64,000 nt of DNA from Paracoccus sp. (in: a-proteobacteria) (GCF_030538755.1 NZ_JAUNTJ010000003.1:155607-219606), one strand, 5' to 3'; positions 49,028 through 58,219 are shown, counted from the first letter of the stretch. The notes: generated by a model from the letters alone, not told the origin. Translations and numbers: made by a program.

Positions 49028-50887
49028 ATGCCACCTCCCCCACAAAAAGAACCGCCGCGCAGCTTTACCGCCCGTTGGGCCGCGCTGAAGAATATCCCGC
49101 CGTTTCTGGTGATGGTCTGGCGCGCCGCGCCGCATCTGACCATTGCCACCATGGTTCTGCGCGCCATCGGGGCCTTTGTGCCGGTGGCGATATTGTGGAT
49201 CGCCAAGCTGATCCTGGACGAGGTGGTGCGGCTGGCCGCCCTGCCCGATACGCCGGACGGGCTGGCGGGCTGGTGGCATTCGGGGCTGGCCGATCATCTG
49301 ATAACGCTGGTCGCGCTGGAACTGGGCATCGGGATCGCATCCGACATCATCGGGCGGCTGTTGCGGCTGGTCGATTCGCTGTTGCAGGAACGGCTGGTCA
49401 TCGACCTGTCGATGCGGCTGATGGATCACGCCGCCGCGCTTGACCTTGAAGATTTCGAGGACGCCGGCTTTCAGGACAAGCTGGAGCGCGCGCGCCGTCA
49501 GGCCGCCGGCCGGATGAGCCTGATGGGCACCATCTTTGAACAATTGCAGGACAGCCTGACCATTGCGACGCTTGGCGCAGGGCTGATCGTCTATAACCCG
49601 TGGCTGATCCTGATCCTGCTGGTCGGGCTGATCCCCGCCTTTCTGGCCGAGGCGCATTTCAACGCCCGGTCGTATAACCTCGATTTCCGCCGCACGGCCG
49701 AACGGCGCGAGACAGACTATCTGCGCCAGACCGCCGCCAGTGCGGAAACCGCCAAGGAAATCAAGATATTCGACCTGCACCGTTTCCTGTCGGGGCGGTA
49801 TCTGGACCTGTCGCGCAAATTCTATGCCGAGGCGCGGCGCATTGCGCAGGCCCGCGCGGCTTGGGGGGCGCTGTTTTCGGCGCTTGGGTCGCTGGCCTAT
49901 TACGCCGCCTATGCGTGGATCGTGGTGCAGACGCTGACCGGCGATCTGTCTATCGGCGACCTGACCTTTCTGGCCGGGTCGTTCATGCGGGTGAAGGGCA
50001 TCATCGAACGGCTGCTGTCGTCCTTTGGCTCGACCGCCGCGCAGGCGCTGTATCTGGAGGATCTGTTCGACTTTTTCCGCGAGGTGCCCGAGATCGCCTC
50101 GCGGCCAGATGCGATCCCGGTGCCGCGCCCGATCCGTCAGGGCTTTGTGTTCGAAAACGTCGGGTTTCGTTACCCGAATACGGAAAAATGGGCGGTGCGC
50201 GGGTTGTCGTTCACGCTGCACGCCGGGGAAACGCTGGCTTTGGTGGGGGAAAACGGCGCCGGCAAGACCACGCTGGTCAAGCTGCTGGCGCGGCTTTACG
50301 ACCCGGACGAGGGGCGCATCCTGCTGGATGGGCGCGATCTGCGCGATTATGATCTGGACGATCTGCGCGCGGCGATTGGCGTGATCTTTCAGGACTTTGT
50401 GCGCTATGCCATGACGGCGGCCGATAATATCGCCGTGGGCCGGATCGAGGCGCGCGAGGATCGCGGGCGCATCGAGGCCGCCGCCCATAGCGCGCTGGCC
50501 GATCAGGTCATCGCCCGCCTGCCCGCCGGATACGACCAGATGGTCGGCAAACGGTTCGTGCAGGGCGTCGATCTGTCGGGGGGCGAGTGGCAAAAGCTGG
50601 CCATCGCCCGCGCCTATATGCGCGATGCGCAGGTGCTGATTCTGGATGAACCCACCGCCGCGCTGGACGCGCGTTCCGAATTCGAGGTGTTCCAGCGCTT
50701 TCGCGAGCTGATGGCCGGGCGCACCGCCGTGCTGATCTCGCACCGTTTTTCGTCGGTGCGGATGGCCGACCGGATTCTGGTGCTGCATCTGGGCCGGATC
50801 GAGGCGCAGGGCACGCATGTGGAATTGCTGGACCAGCCGGGGCGTTACCGGGAGTTGTTCGAATTGCAGGCGGCGGGTTATCGGTAA
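49028..50887 (+). CDS. ABC exporter half-transporter (fused membrane and ATPase domains)
   Basis: 619 residues. The membrane domain (about 1-350, six helices) is followed by a nucleotide-binding domain (about 375-619) with Walker A GENGAGKTTLVKLL, Q-loop FQDFVRYAMTA, signature LSGGEWQKLAIARA, Walker B VLILDEPTAALD and switch His SHRFSS. The LSGGEWQ signature is seen in lipid/peptide exporters; substrate unknown. The ATG immediately follows the oppF stop, so it is read from the opp transcript, which is unusual: importer and exporter in one operon suggests a shared peptide substrate or simple read-through. Confidence 0.9.
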   Translation: MPPPPQKEPPRSFTARWAALKNIPPFLVMVWRAAPHLTIATMVLRAIGAFVPVAILWIAKLILDEVVRLAALPDTPDGLAGWWHSGLADHLITLVALELGIGIASDIIGRLLRLVDSLLQERLVIDLSMRLMDHAAALDLEDFEDAGFQDKLERARRQAAGRMSLMGTIFEQLQDSLTIATLGAGLIVYNPWLILILLVGLIPAFLAEAHFNARSYNLDFRRTAERRETDYLRQTAASAETAKEIKIFDLHRFLSGRYLDLSRKFYAEARRIAQARAAWGALFSALGSLAYYAAYAWIVVQTLTGDLSIGDLTFLAGSFMRVKGIIERLLSSFGSTAAQALYLEDLFDFFREVPEIASRPDAIPVPRPIRQGFVFENVGFRYPNTEKWAVRGLSFTLHAGETLALVGENGAGKTTLVKLLARLYDPDEGRILLDGRDLRDYDLDDLRAAIGVIFQDFVRYAMTAADNIAVGRIEAREDRGRIEAAAHSALADQVIARLPAGYDQMVGKRFVQGVDLSGGEWQKLAIARAYMRDAQVLILDEPTAALDARSEFEVFQRFRELMAGRTAVLISHRFSSVRMADRILVLHLGRIEAQGTHVELLDQPGRYRELFELQAAGYR

Positions 50888-50895
50888 GGCCGCAA

Positions 50896-50949
50896 CCGGG
50901 GGCGCTTCGCCCCCCGGACCCCCAGAGGATATTTATCAGACCAAAGATG
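50896..50949 (+). repeat. Dispersed GC-rich hairpin repeat, copy 3
   Basis: Same 39-base core as copies 1 and 2, then ATCAG and ACCAAAGATG. Here the terminal ATG starts no gene: the next feature is tRNA-Leu on the opposite strand. Its hairpin lies 9 bases after the ABC exporter stop and may terminate that operon. Confidence 0.87.
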
Positions 50950-50960
50950 GGGTTCGGCGC

Positions 50961-51044
50961 TGGTACCCGAGGTCGGACTCGAACCGACATGCCTTGCGGC
51001 GGCGGATTTTGAATCCGCTGCGTCTACCATTCCGCCACTCGGGC
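50961..51044 (-). tRNA. tRNA-Leu (anticodon CAA)
   Basis: 84 nt including encoded CCA. Acceptor stem GCCCGAG with CTCGGGT (first pair G-U), anticodon stem GCGGA/TCCGC around loop TTCAAAA, long variable arm, T loop GTTCGAGTC. Reads UUG leucine codons. Confidence 0.97.
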
Positions 51045-51117
51045 GCCGTTCGGTGCTGATAGCGGCCTTCGGCGGGTTGGGCAAGGAGGATTGACGCCTC
51101 TCTGCCCGTCGATGTGT

Positions 51118-51681
51118 TTACAGCTTGCCTGCTAGTTTAGCGATGCGGGTGCCATAGTGGCGCGCGGCGGCTTCGTCACCGGCGGCCAGTGCGTCAGCCG
51201 GGGAATCAGCCCGCTTGATCGCGGCAAGGGCAGAGAAATTGCCGGTCCAGTTGATGTCGGCATCGGTATTGGCCAGCGTGCTCGACGGGGGCAGGCCAAG
51301 GCTGATCCAGATCTGGCCTTGCTGATTGGCCAGCGTCTGGAAATAGTTCAGCGTCTCGCCCTTGTCGCCCATGGTCGAGGCCGAAACGGTAAAACCACCG
51401 GCCAGCTTGTCGGCCCATTTCCGCTCGAACCACGCTTTCGAGCTGGCATCGGCAAAGCGTTTGAACTGCCATGCCGGGCCGCCCATGTAGGTGGGGCTGC
51501 CGTAAACGATGGCATCTGCGGCATCGAGAGCCGCCCAATCGGCATCACCGATCTGGCCGTCTTCGGAAATGCGGATCACATCGACCTGCGCCCCCGCCTC
51601 GCGCGCGCCGGCGGCGATGGCATCGGCGGCGAAAACGGTGTGGCCATAACCGGAAAAGTAAACGATAGCGATTTTGCTCAT
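51118..51681 (-). CDS. Flavodoxin-like NAD(P)H:quinone/FMN reductase (WrbA-like)
   Basis: 187 residues. Flavodoxin fold: FMN phosphate loop VYFSGYGHTVFAADAI, second flavin segment YGSPTYMGGPAWQFKRF, and GFTVSASTMGDKGETL. Close to WrbA/multimeric flavodoxin-like reductases that protect against quinones by two-electron reduction. Divergent from an HxlR-family regulator with a likely operator between them, which suggests quinone- or electrophile-induced expression. ATG at 51681 with AAGGAC about 9 bases upstream; an upstream in-frame start is not favoured. Confidence 0.87.
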   Translation of the reverse strand: MSKIAIVYFSGYGHTVFAADAIAAGAREAGAQVDVIRISEDGQIGDADWAALDAADAIVYGSPTYMGGPAWQFKRFADASSKAWFERKWADKLAGGFTVSASTMGDKGETLNYFQTLANQQGQIWISLGLPPSSTLANTDADINWTGNFSALAAIKRADSPADALAAGDEAAARHYGTRIAKLAGKL

Positions 51682-51745
51682 GAGGCAGTCCTTTTCAACT
51701 CTGAGATGCGGCGTATAAACTACAGCCGCTTTCCAAAGCAAAGTA

Positions 51746-51765
51746 GTTACCTAAAGGAAAGTAAC
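51746..51765. promoter_or_regulatory. Candidate HxlR-type operator
   Basis: Inverted repeat GTTAC-N10-GTAAC, 5 bases before the hxlR-family start and about 65 bases from the reductase start. A second, looser pair CTTTCC/GGAAAG overlaps it. HxlR regulators bind such palindromes in divergent promoters. Confidence 0.5.
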
Positions 51766-51770
51766 GTGCC

Positions 51771-52118
51771 ATGAGCGCAGAAACGCACGATCACAAGATT
51801 TGTCCGGTTGAAAATCTGTTCTCGGTGGTGGCTGGGCGCTGGACGCCCTACCTGATTTTTTCGCTGGCGACACAAGGGCCGCAGCGATTCGGCGCGTTGC
51901 AGCGGCATATGCCGCGCATCTCGACCAAGGTGCTGACCGACCGGCTGCGAATGCTGGAACGCAGCGGGTTGGTGCATCGTGAACAGGCCGCGACGATCCC
52001 GCCGCAAGTCACCTATTCCCTGACCCCGCGCGGCGAGGAATTGCACAAAGCCATGAAAATGCTGGGCGATATTGCGCAACGCTGGGCCGCTGAGGGCTGG
52101 ACACCCGACGCTGCCTGA
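51771..52118 (+). CDS. HxlR family winged-helix regulator
   Basis: 115 residues. Cys11 in HKICPVENLF matches the N-terminal redox-sensing Cys of YodB/HypR/QorR-type HxlR proteins; winged helix with GRWTPYLIFSLA, RFGALQRHMPRISTKVLTDRLRMLERSGLV. Likely a dimeric repressor released when its Cys is alkylated or oxidised. Divergent from the flavodoxin-like reductase, its probable target. Its stop is 3 bases from the convergent lipA stop. Confidence 0.9.
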   Translation: MSAETHDHKICPVENLFSVVAGRWTPYLIFSLATQGPQRFGALQRHMPRISTKVLTDRLRMLERSGLVHREQAATIPPQVTYSLTPRGEELHKAMKMLGDIAQRWAAEGWTPDAA

Positions 52119-52121
52119 AAA

Positions 52122-53096
52122 TCAGGCTTGCCCCAGCTTTTCCAGCCGTGCGGCGCGCAATTGGGCGAAATCGTCGCCGGCGTGATAGCTGGACCGGGTC
52201 AGCGGCGTGGCGGACACCATCAGGAAGCCCTTGCCGTAGGCCGCCTTTTCGTAGCTGCCGAATTCTTCGGGCGTGACAAAGCGGTCAACGCGGTGGTGTT
52301 TCGGCGTCGGTTGCAGATATTGGCCGATGGTGATGAAGTCGATGTCGGCGGCGCGCATGTCGTCCATCACCTGCAACACGCCCTGACGATCTTCGCCCAG
52401 GCCGACCATGATGCCGGATTTGGTGAACAGGGTCGGGTCCAGTTCCTTGACCCGCTGAAGCAGGCGCAGGCTGTGGAAATAGCGCGCGCCGGGGCGCACG
52501 GTCGGGTAAAGGCCGGGGACGGTTTCAAGGTTGTGGTTGAACACATCCGGGCGCGCCTCGACCACGGTTTCCAGCGCCCTGGGGCCGCATTTCAGGAAAT
52601 CGGGGGTCAGCACCTCGATGGTGGAATCCGGGCTGCGGTGGCGGATGGCGCGGATGGTCTGGGCGAAGTGATCGGCACCGCCATCATCCAGATCGTCGCG
52701 ATCGACCGAGGTGATGACGACGTGGCGCAGCCCCAGTTTCTGCACCGCATGGGCGACGCGGCCGGGTTCGAACACGTCCAGCGCGTTGGGCTTGCCGGTG
52801 ATGACGTTGCAGAAGGAACAGCCGCGGGTGCAGATTTCGCCCATAATCATCATGGTCGCGTGGCCCTGCGACCAGCATTCGCCGACGTTGGGGCAGCCCG
52901 CCTCTTCGCAGACGGTGGACAGGCGGTTCTTGCGCAGGATGTCGCGCGTGTCCTTGTACCCCTGCGAGGTTGGCGCCTTGACCCTGATCCACGAGGGCTT
53001 TTTCGGCTGCGCCTGATCGGCGCGGTGCGCCTTTTCGGGATGGCGCAGGCGCGGCGGCTGATTGTGGCCGGCGGGGGGCGGGGGCATTTCGGTCAT
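52122..53096 (-). CDS. lipA: Lipoyl synthase
   Basis: 324 residues. Radical-SAM enzyme inserting two sulfurs into octanoyl-protein to form lipoate. Auxiliary cluster cysteines [12 protein letters not shown], radical-SAM cysteines CTRGCSFC, and family segments [34 protein letters not shown] and a C-terminal [11 protein letters not shown]-terminal His/Pro-rich lead of about 30 residues. Convergent with the hxlR-family gene. Confidence 0.97.
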   Translation of the reverse strand: MTEMPPPPAGHNQPPRLRHPEKAHRADQAQPKKPSWIRVKAPTSQGYKDTRDILRKNRLSTVCEEAGCPNVGECWSQGHATMMIMGEICTRGCSFCNVITGKPNALDVFEPGRVAHAVQKLGLRHVVITSVDRDDLDDGGADHFAQTIRAIRHRSPDSTIEVLTPDFLKCGPRALETVVEARPDVFNHNLETVPGLYPTVRPGARYFHSLRLLQRVKELDPTLFTKSGIMVGLGEDRQGVLQVMDDMRAADIDFITIGQYLQPTPKHHRVDRFVTPEEFGSYEKAAYGKGFLMVSATPLTRSSYHAGDDFAQLRAARLEKLGQA

Positions 53097-53256
53097 CGAC
53101 GTGCTTTCGCTGGTTTTTCCCTAGGTAATGCCAAACCGCCCTGCAATCAACGACCTGCTGCCATGTCCGGGGTGCAACCCTATGCCGCAGCGCAGCGATA
53201 CGTTATAGTCCCCGCGCGGAGGAGATGATGTATCACCAAAGAACAGGAGCAAGTCC

Positions 53257-53805
53257 ATGAAAATTGGCGACAAAATCCCTCAGGTCACGTTTCAGACCCG
53301 CGTCCGCGACGAATCGGTCGGCGGGCCGAACCCGTTCCGCTGGCAGGAAATGACCTCGGACGATTATTTCAAAGGGAAACGGGTGATCCTGTTTTCGCTG
53401 CCCGGTGCGTTCACGCCGACCTGCTCGACCTATCAGCTGCCCGGCTTTGAAAAGTCGTTCCAGCAGTTCCGCGATCTGGGCATTGATGTCATCTATTGCA
53501 TGTCGGTCAATGACAGCTTTGTGATGAACCAATGGGCGAAATCGCAGAACCTGCAAAACGTTTCCGTGATCCCCGATGGTTCGGGCGCGTTCACGGAACA
53601 GGCAGGGATGCTGGTGCGCAAGGATAACCTGGGCTTTGGTGCCCGGTCGTGGCGCTATGCCGCCGTGGTGAACGATGGCGTGGTCGAAGCGTGGTTCGAA
53701 GAGCCGGGCCGCTGCGACGATTGCGCGGATGACCCTTATGGCGAAACCTCGCCCGAAAATCTGCTGAAATATCTGCAAAACGCGCAGGTTGCCGAACCGG
53801 CATGA
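53257..53805 (+). CDS. Peroxiredoxin (Prx5-like)
   Basis: 182 residues. Peroxidatic motif PGAFTPTC (Cys56), Trp/Arg in the family positions and CMSVNDSFVMNQWAK. Reduces hydrogen and organic peroxides in the cytoplasm. Cys81 and an unusual CDDC pair (152-155) in the C-terminal third could serve in resolution by thiols. AGGAGC precedes the ATG. Convergent with an OxyR-type regulator across a shared terminator, so both belong to peroxide defence. Confidence 0.92.
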   Translation: MKIGDKIPQVTFQTRVRDESVGGPNPFRWQEMTSDDYFKGKRVILFSLPGAFTPTCSTYQLPGFEKSFQQFRDLGIDVIYCMSVNDSFVMNQWAKSQNLQNVSVIPDGSGAFTEQAGMLVRKDNLGFGARSWRYAAVVNDGVVEAWFEEPGRCDDCADDPYGETSPENLLKYLQNAQVAEPA

Positions 53806-53811
53806 CCCGTC

Positions 53812-53842
53812 AGGGCCGCCCCCGCCGGGCGGCCCTTTTCTT
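53812..53842. terminator. Intrinsic terminator after the peroxiredoxin gene
   Basis: GGGCCGCCC (53813-53821), loop CCGCC, GGGCGGCCC (53827-53835), then TTTTCTT. Sits between convergent genes and overlaps the oxyR 3' end (53841) by 2 bases. Confidence 0.85.
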
Positions 53843-54743
53843 ATGCCGCGCCCCCTGCCCGGCGCAGGATCGCGGCCAGTTCGTGGAACCACCCGCCCGC
53901 CGGGGTGGAAATGCGGCGCACCAGAACGATGTCGCGCGCGGGCTGCGGTTCGGCAAAGCGGATCAGCCTCAGCCCCGGTGCCGCCGCCGTTTCCTGCGCC
54001 ACGGCGATCTGCGGCACGAAGGTCAGCCCCATGCCCTGCGCCGCCAGCCGGCACAGAGTCGCCAGCGAGGCCGCCCCCAGATCCAGCCGCCCGCTGTGGC
54101 GGGTCAGCCCGCAGACCTCAAGCGCCTGATCGCCAAGGCAATGGCCTTCGTCCAGCAGCAGCAACTGGCCGGGGTCCAGCGAGCGGGGGCGCAGAGCCTC
54201 GGCCCGGTCGGCCAGATCGGCGATGCGGGCGGCGCTGCCGCCCAGCAGGAACGGGTCGGTGAACAGCGTCAGCGCCGCCAGATCGGGGTTGTCGGGCGGG
54301 CTGGCGATCACGGCGGCGTCCAGATGGCCTTGCAGCAGTTCGGTCAGCAAACGGTCGGTCGTCGCCTCACGCAGGTGCAGGTCGCGGCTGATGTCGCCGC
54401 TGCGCAGTTCCGGCAGCGCGACGGGCAGCAGATAGGGCGCGACGGTGGGAATCATCCCCAGCCGCAGGCGTCCGCCCTGCCCCGGCTGGCGCGCGATACG
54501 TTCCAGCGTCGCCATTTCCGCCAGGACCCGCGCGGCCTGATCGGCAAAGGTGCGGCCCTGCGGCGTCAGGTGAACGCCGCCGGATGTGCGTTCGACCAGC
54601 ACCGCCCCGACCTCGGCCTCTAACGCCTTGATCTGCATCGACAAGGCGGGCTGAGTCACATGCACCGCCTCGGCCGCGTTGCCGAAATGGCCGTGGCGGG
54701 CAAGGGCCATCAGATAGCGAAGCTGTCGCAAGGTAATGTTCAT
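53841..54743 (-). CDS. oxyR: OxyR-type LysR family regulator
   Basis: 300 residues. N-terminal LysR helix-turn-helix (TLRQLRYLMALARHGHFGNAAEAVHVTQPALS) and effector domain. The two peroxide-sensing cysteines are present: Cys202 in DEGHCLGDQ and Cys211 in LEVC, spaced 9 apart exactly as Cys199/Cys208 in E. coli OxyR. It should activate peroxide-defence genes when oxidised. Unlike many OxyR genes it is not divergent from katG or ahpC; the convergent neighbour is a peroxiredoxin. Confidence 0.93.
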   Translation of the reverse strand: MNITLRQLRYLMALARHGHFGNAAEAVHVTQPALSMQIKALEAEVGAVLVERTSGGVHLTPQGRTFADQAARVLAEMATLERIARQPGQGGRLRLGMIPTVAPYLLPVALPELRSGDISRDLHLREATTDRLLTELLQGHLDAAVIASPPDNPDLAALTLFTDPFLLGGSAARIADLADRAEALRPRSLDPGQLLLLDEGHCLGDQALEVCGLTRHSGRLDLGAASLATLCRLAAQGMGLTFVPQIAVAQETAAAPGLRLIRFAEPQPARDIVLVRRISTPAGGWFHELAAILRRAGGAA

Positions 54744-54860
54744 CGGCTATCCCACGCGGGCCATCGCTGCCCATGTGGTCTAGCCCGCGCCCGCAGAGGC
54801 CGCAAATGGAAAGGGCGCCCCATGGGCGCCCCGTCATGGCTGGACCATCCGATCAGCCCA

Positions 54861-55973
54861 TCAGCCGATCAGCGGCGATCCCTTGCCGTAGGTTTCCAGA
54901 TAGTGCCGTTCCAGCCGCAGCAGAGCCAGCCGCAGCACGATCTTGCCCGACCGCGCCGACCAGCCAAGGCGGCGCTCGGTCTGTTCGATCCCTTCCAGAA
55001 AGCAGCAGACGCGCAGCACGATGTCGCCCATGCCCGGCCCCAGATCGCGCAGCGCCCCGGCCACCCGGTCGCGCGCCGATTCCGACCCGCCGCGATAGCC
55101 GCCCGCGCTGTGGCTGACATCAATGCCCGAAGTCATGAAACCGTCCCAGTTCTGGGTCACACGCGGCCCCATCTGGGCCAGTTCGAAATCTTCGCGCAGC
55201 CGTTCGCCCGCCGCGACCTGACCGGGGGTCAGGAACGGCTGGCCACCGGCATCACGACGCCGGGCCAGCACCAGCAGCGGGCTTTCGGCGATGTTCACGC
55301 GGGCGCGGCGGCGGCGGTCGTCCTCGGGGTCGCGGATGACGCGATCTTCCCAGATGCGGTGGCTCTGAGCCGCGCGGGGGCCCTGGTCGCCATGGGGGGC
55401 ATCACCCACCGGCTGGGCATCGTCGAAATCATCCTCGCGCGGCAGGGCGCGGCCCGGCGCGCGGTTCAGCATGGATCGCAGCGCCTCGCGCCCGGCGGGG
55501 ACGATGGCATAGCTCATGATCCGGCCGCTGCCGATCTGGGCCACCCAGCCGTTCAGCGCCATGCTTTCGGCCAGACGGCGTTCGATGATGGCGGTGCGCA
55601 TTCCGTCGCGGGTGACGATGGCCTTGTCCATCCCCTCGGCCACGGCCAGCACCGCACCCGATTCCGCCAGACGGCGCAGCGCGCGCAGAATCTGCGCTTC
55701 GTCCAGCCGCGATCCGTCGTGCCCGCGGTCCAGCGCACGGTCGATCAGCGGATCGTCGCGTCGGGCCTCGAATTTGCGGATACGGCGCAGGATGGTCGAG
55801 GCGTGACAGCCCAGTTCCCGCGCCAGTGAGCGGATGGATTCGCCCTTTTCCACATGGCGCAGATACAGGCGCGCATCGTCCGGCATGTCGGCCGGACGGC
55901 GGTCGGCATCGGTGTCCGGGCAGTGACCTGCGACGGCAGAGTCGTGGGGAAAGTCACCAGACAGCATGGTCAT
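54861..55973 (-). CDS. DUF6456 helix-turn-helix protein
   Basis: 370 residues. N-terminal helix-turn-helix-like region (about 40-75: GESIRSLARELGCHASTILRRIRKFE), a winged or mixed middle part, a charged linker (about 190-235) and a C-terminal domain (about 240-370: ESPLLVLARRRD, PFLTPGQVAAGERLREDFELAQMGPRVTQNWD) matching DUF6456, a family nearly confined to Rhodobacteraceae. Probably a DNA-binding regulator; targets unknown. The ATG at 55973 has AGGA 6 bases upstream. Divergent from the DUF6477 gene across a 217-base gap in which I see no gene. Confidence 0.82.
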   Translation of the reverse strand: MTMLSGDFPHDSAVAGHCPDTDADRRPADMPDDARLYLRHVEKGESIRSLARELGCHASTILRRIRKFEARRDDPLIDRALDRGHDGSRLDEAQILRALRRLAESGAVLAVAEGMDKAIVTRDGMRTAIIERRLAESMALNGWVAQIGSGRIMSYAIVPAGREALRSMLNRAPGRALPREDDFDDAQPVGDAPHGDQGPRAAQSHRIWEDRVIRDPEDDRRRRARVNIAESPLLVLARRRDAGGQPFLTPGQVAAGERLREDFELAQMGPRVTQNWDGFMTSGIDVSHSAGGYRGGSESARDRVAGALRDLGPGMGDIVLRVCCFLEGIEQTERRLGWSARSGKIVLRLALLRLERHYLETYGKGSPLIG

Positions 55974-56190
55974 TCTTTTTCCTATCAGTCAGTTATCGGG
56001 GAATGGCAGTTCCCCCTGGGGTTGCGAATTGAGGTCTCGTTAACCGGAACCTCGTCAGATAGGCGCAACATTCCCTAATAATCCTTAAAGGTTCTTAAGT
56101 GTTGCGCGCGGCGCAGTTCGGTGGTCGGCAACACCCGCCTTGATTGTGTGATGTTGTGTCCACGGATCAGACCAGAGCCAGGAGGCCACC

Positions 56191-56601
56191 ATGCACACCA
56201 CCACCAACGTCATTGCTTTTCCTCCCCGCGCCGCAACCGGCCTGCGGCGGCCGCGCGTGTTGATCCGCGCCGCCCGCGAAGGCCAGTCGGGCTGGAAGCG
56301 CGACCGCGACCTGCCCAAGCTGCTGCGCAGCGATCACTGCCCTGCCCCCGGCGTCGCCCTGCTGCGCCTGCGGGCCGAGGAAGAACAACAGAACACCGCC
56401 CGCCTGTCAGGCGCGGCAGAATACGATATGCGCCGTCACGTCATGCTGATGATCGCGATTCTGGCGGAAATGCGTGCGGCGGTGACGGCGACACCGGCAG
56501 CCGGTCAGACCCAGACCGCCCCGGTCCGCCCGCGCGTGGCCGCCGCCGCGATGAACATGGGTGTCAGCGTCCGCGGAACAGCGATCCAAGCACGCCTCTG
56601 A
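56191..56601 (+). CDS. DUF6477 family protein
   Basis: 136 residues. The block GLRRPRVLIRAAREGQSGWKRDRDLPKLLR then YDMRRHVMLMIAILAEMRAA is the signature of DUF6477, a small Rhodobacteraceae family of unknown function, often located by the DUF6456 gene. No membrane or signal segment. CAGGAGG lies 7-8 bases before the ATG. Its last 38 bases overlap the 3' end of the convergent HerA-like gene. Confidence 0.75.
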   Translation: MHTTTNVIAFPPRAATGLRRPRVLIRAAREGQSGWKRDRDLPKLLRSDHCPAPGVALLRLRAEEEQQNTARLSGAAEYDMRRHVMLMIAILAEMRAAVTATPAAGQTQTAPVRPRVAAAAMNMGVSVRGTAIQARL

Positions 56602-58156
56602 CCAAAGCCTGCCCGGTCTTGGTCCCCAACTGCCGCGCAAGGCTTTTGCCAAAAGCGTCCACCACGGAATCGCTGCGCGATGCTGAGGACCGCGAACCTG
56701 CCCTGCTGGTCTGCTGTTTTGGTGCCGGAATCTGAAGATTCGCATCATAGCGGCGGGCACGGGTAAATTCGCGGTCCATTTTCCACAGATCGTCATCCTG
56801 CCCCTCGGCCCCGGCTGCCGCGCTTTGCTGTGCGGCCTGTTCGGTGCGGGCGGCCAGAATTTCATATGCCGATTCGCGGTCGGTCAGCTTGTCGTATTTC
56901 AGCGCCATCGGCGACGCGGCCATCACCGCGCTGCGTTCGGCATCGGTGATCGGGCCAAGCTGGCTGAAGGGCGGGCGCACCAGCGTCCGCTGCACGACAC
57001 CCGGCACGCCCTTGAGTTCCAGAAACGAGGTCATCGCCTCGCCCGTGGCCAGTTCGGTGATCGCGGTGGCGGTGTCGAAATCGGGATTCGCCCGGTAATT
57101 TTCCGCCGCCTGCCGCAGTGCCCGCTGATCCTTGGCGGTAAAGGCGCGCAGCGCGTGCTGCACCCGGTTGCCAAGCTGCCCCAGCACGGCCTCGGGCACA
57201 TCGGCGGGGTTCTGGGTGATGAACCAGACGCTGACCCCCTTGGACCGGATCAGCCGCGCCACCTGTTCCACCTTGGCGATCAGCGCGCGCGGGGCATCGT
57301 TGAACAGCAGATGCGCTTCGTCGAAAAAGAAGGCGACCTTGGGTTTGTCGGGGTCGCCCACCTCGGGCAGTTGCTCGAACAGTTCCGACAGCAGCCACAG
57401 CAAAAAGGTCGCATACAGGCGCGGCGCGTGCATCAGCCGTTCGGCGGCGATGATGTTGATGACGCCCTTGCCCGACGCATCCAGCCGGATGATGTCGGCC
57501 AGATCCAGCGCCGGCTCCCCGAACAGCCGGTCGCCACCTTCGTTTTCCAGCACCAGCAAAGCGCGCTGAATCGCGCCGACGCTGGCGGTGCTGACATTGC
57601 CGTAACGCAGCGACAGTTCCGAGGAATTTTCACCGACCCACCGCAGCATGGCCTGCAAATCCTTCAGATCATACAGCGCCAGCCCCTGTTCATCGGCCAC
57701 GCGAAAGGCGATGTTCATCACCCCTTCCTGCACATCGGTCAGCCCCAGCAGACGCGACAGCAGCAGCGGCCCCATATCGGCGGGGGTGGTGCGCACGGGG
57801 TGGCCCTGCTCGCCCCAGATGTCCCAGAATGTGACCGGAAACTGGTCATAACGCAGCGTCACACCGATCTGTTCAGCGCGTGAGGCAAAGGCCTGGTGCA
57901 GTTTCGCAGATTCGCTGCCGGGTTTGGCCAGCCCGGCCAGATCGCCTTTGACATCGGCCAGAAATACCGGAACCCCGGCAGCCGAGAAACTTTCGGCCAG
58001 CACTTGCAGGGTGACGGTTTTGCCGGTGCCGGTGGCCCCCGCGATCAGCCCGTGACGGTTGGCATATTTCAACAGCAAGTGCTGCGGCTCGGCATGATTC
58101 GCCCCGCCGCCGCCCACGATGACCGTGCCTGCCGCCAGATCCAGCGCCTCTGCCAT
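56564..58156 (-). CDS. HerA-like ATPase (DUF853/YjgR family)
   Basis: 530 residues. Walker A GATGTGKT at 40-47, Walker B VAFFFDEAHLLF, and a C-terminal VRPPFSQLGPI block. YjgR-type proteins resemble the HerA/FtsK DNA-translocase fold but lack the partner NurA; cellular role unknown. Residues about 455-510 are a low-complexity Ala/Ser/Arg linker. The gene overlaps the DUF6477 gene at its 3' end. GAAGGGG lies upstream of the ATG. Confidence 0.92.
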   Translation of the reverse strand: MAEALDLAAGTVIVGGGGANHAEPQHLLLKYANRHGLIAGATGTGKTVTLQVLAESFSAAGVPVFLADVKGDLAGLAKPGSESAKLHQAFASRAEQIGVTLRYDQFPVTFWDIWGEQGHPVRTTPADMGPLLLSRLLGLTDVQEGVMNIAFRVADEQGLALYDLKDLQAMLRWVGENSSELSLRYGNVSTASVGAIQRALLVLENEGGDRLFGEPALDLADIIRLDASGKGVINIIAAERLMHAPRLYATFLLWLLSELFEQLPEVGDPDKPKVAFFFDEAHLLFNDAPRALIAKVEQVARLIRSKGVSVWFITQNPADVPEAVLGQLGNRVQHALRAFTAKDQRALRQAAENYRANPDFDTATAITELATGEAMTSFLELKGVPGVVQRTLVRPPFSQLGPITDAERSAVMAASPMALKYDKLTDRESAYEILAARTEQAAQQSAAAGAEGQDDDLWKMDREFTRARRYDANLQIPAPKQQTSRAGSRSSASRSDSVVDAFGKSLARQLGTKTGQALVRGVLGSLFRGR

Positions 58157-58219
58157 GTTTGCCCCCTTCGCCCGGAAAACCTGTTCGTTGCGCCCTGTTC
58201 GCGCGTTGCGACAATACTA

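Noticed and set aside
47771-50818. Minus-strand open frame of about 1015 codons over oppD-oppF and the ABC exporter
   Set aside because: It is antisense to three well-supported ABC transport genes; its His/Gln/Arg-rich composition is what the opposite strand of GC-rich coding DNA produces, and it shows no family motif.
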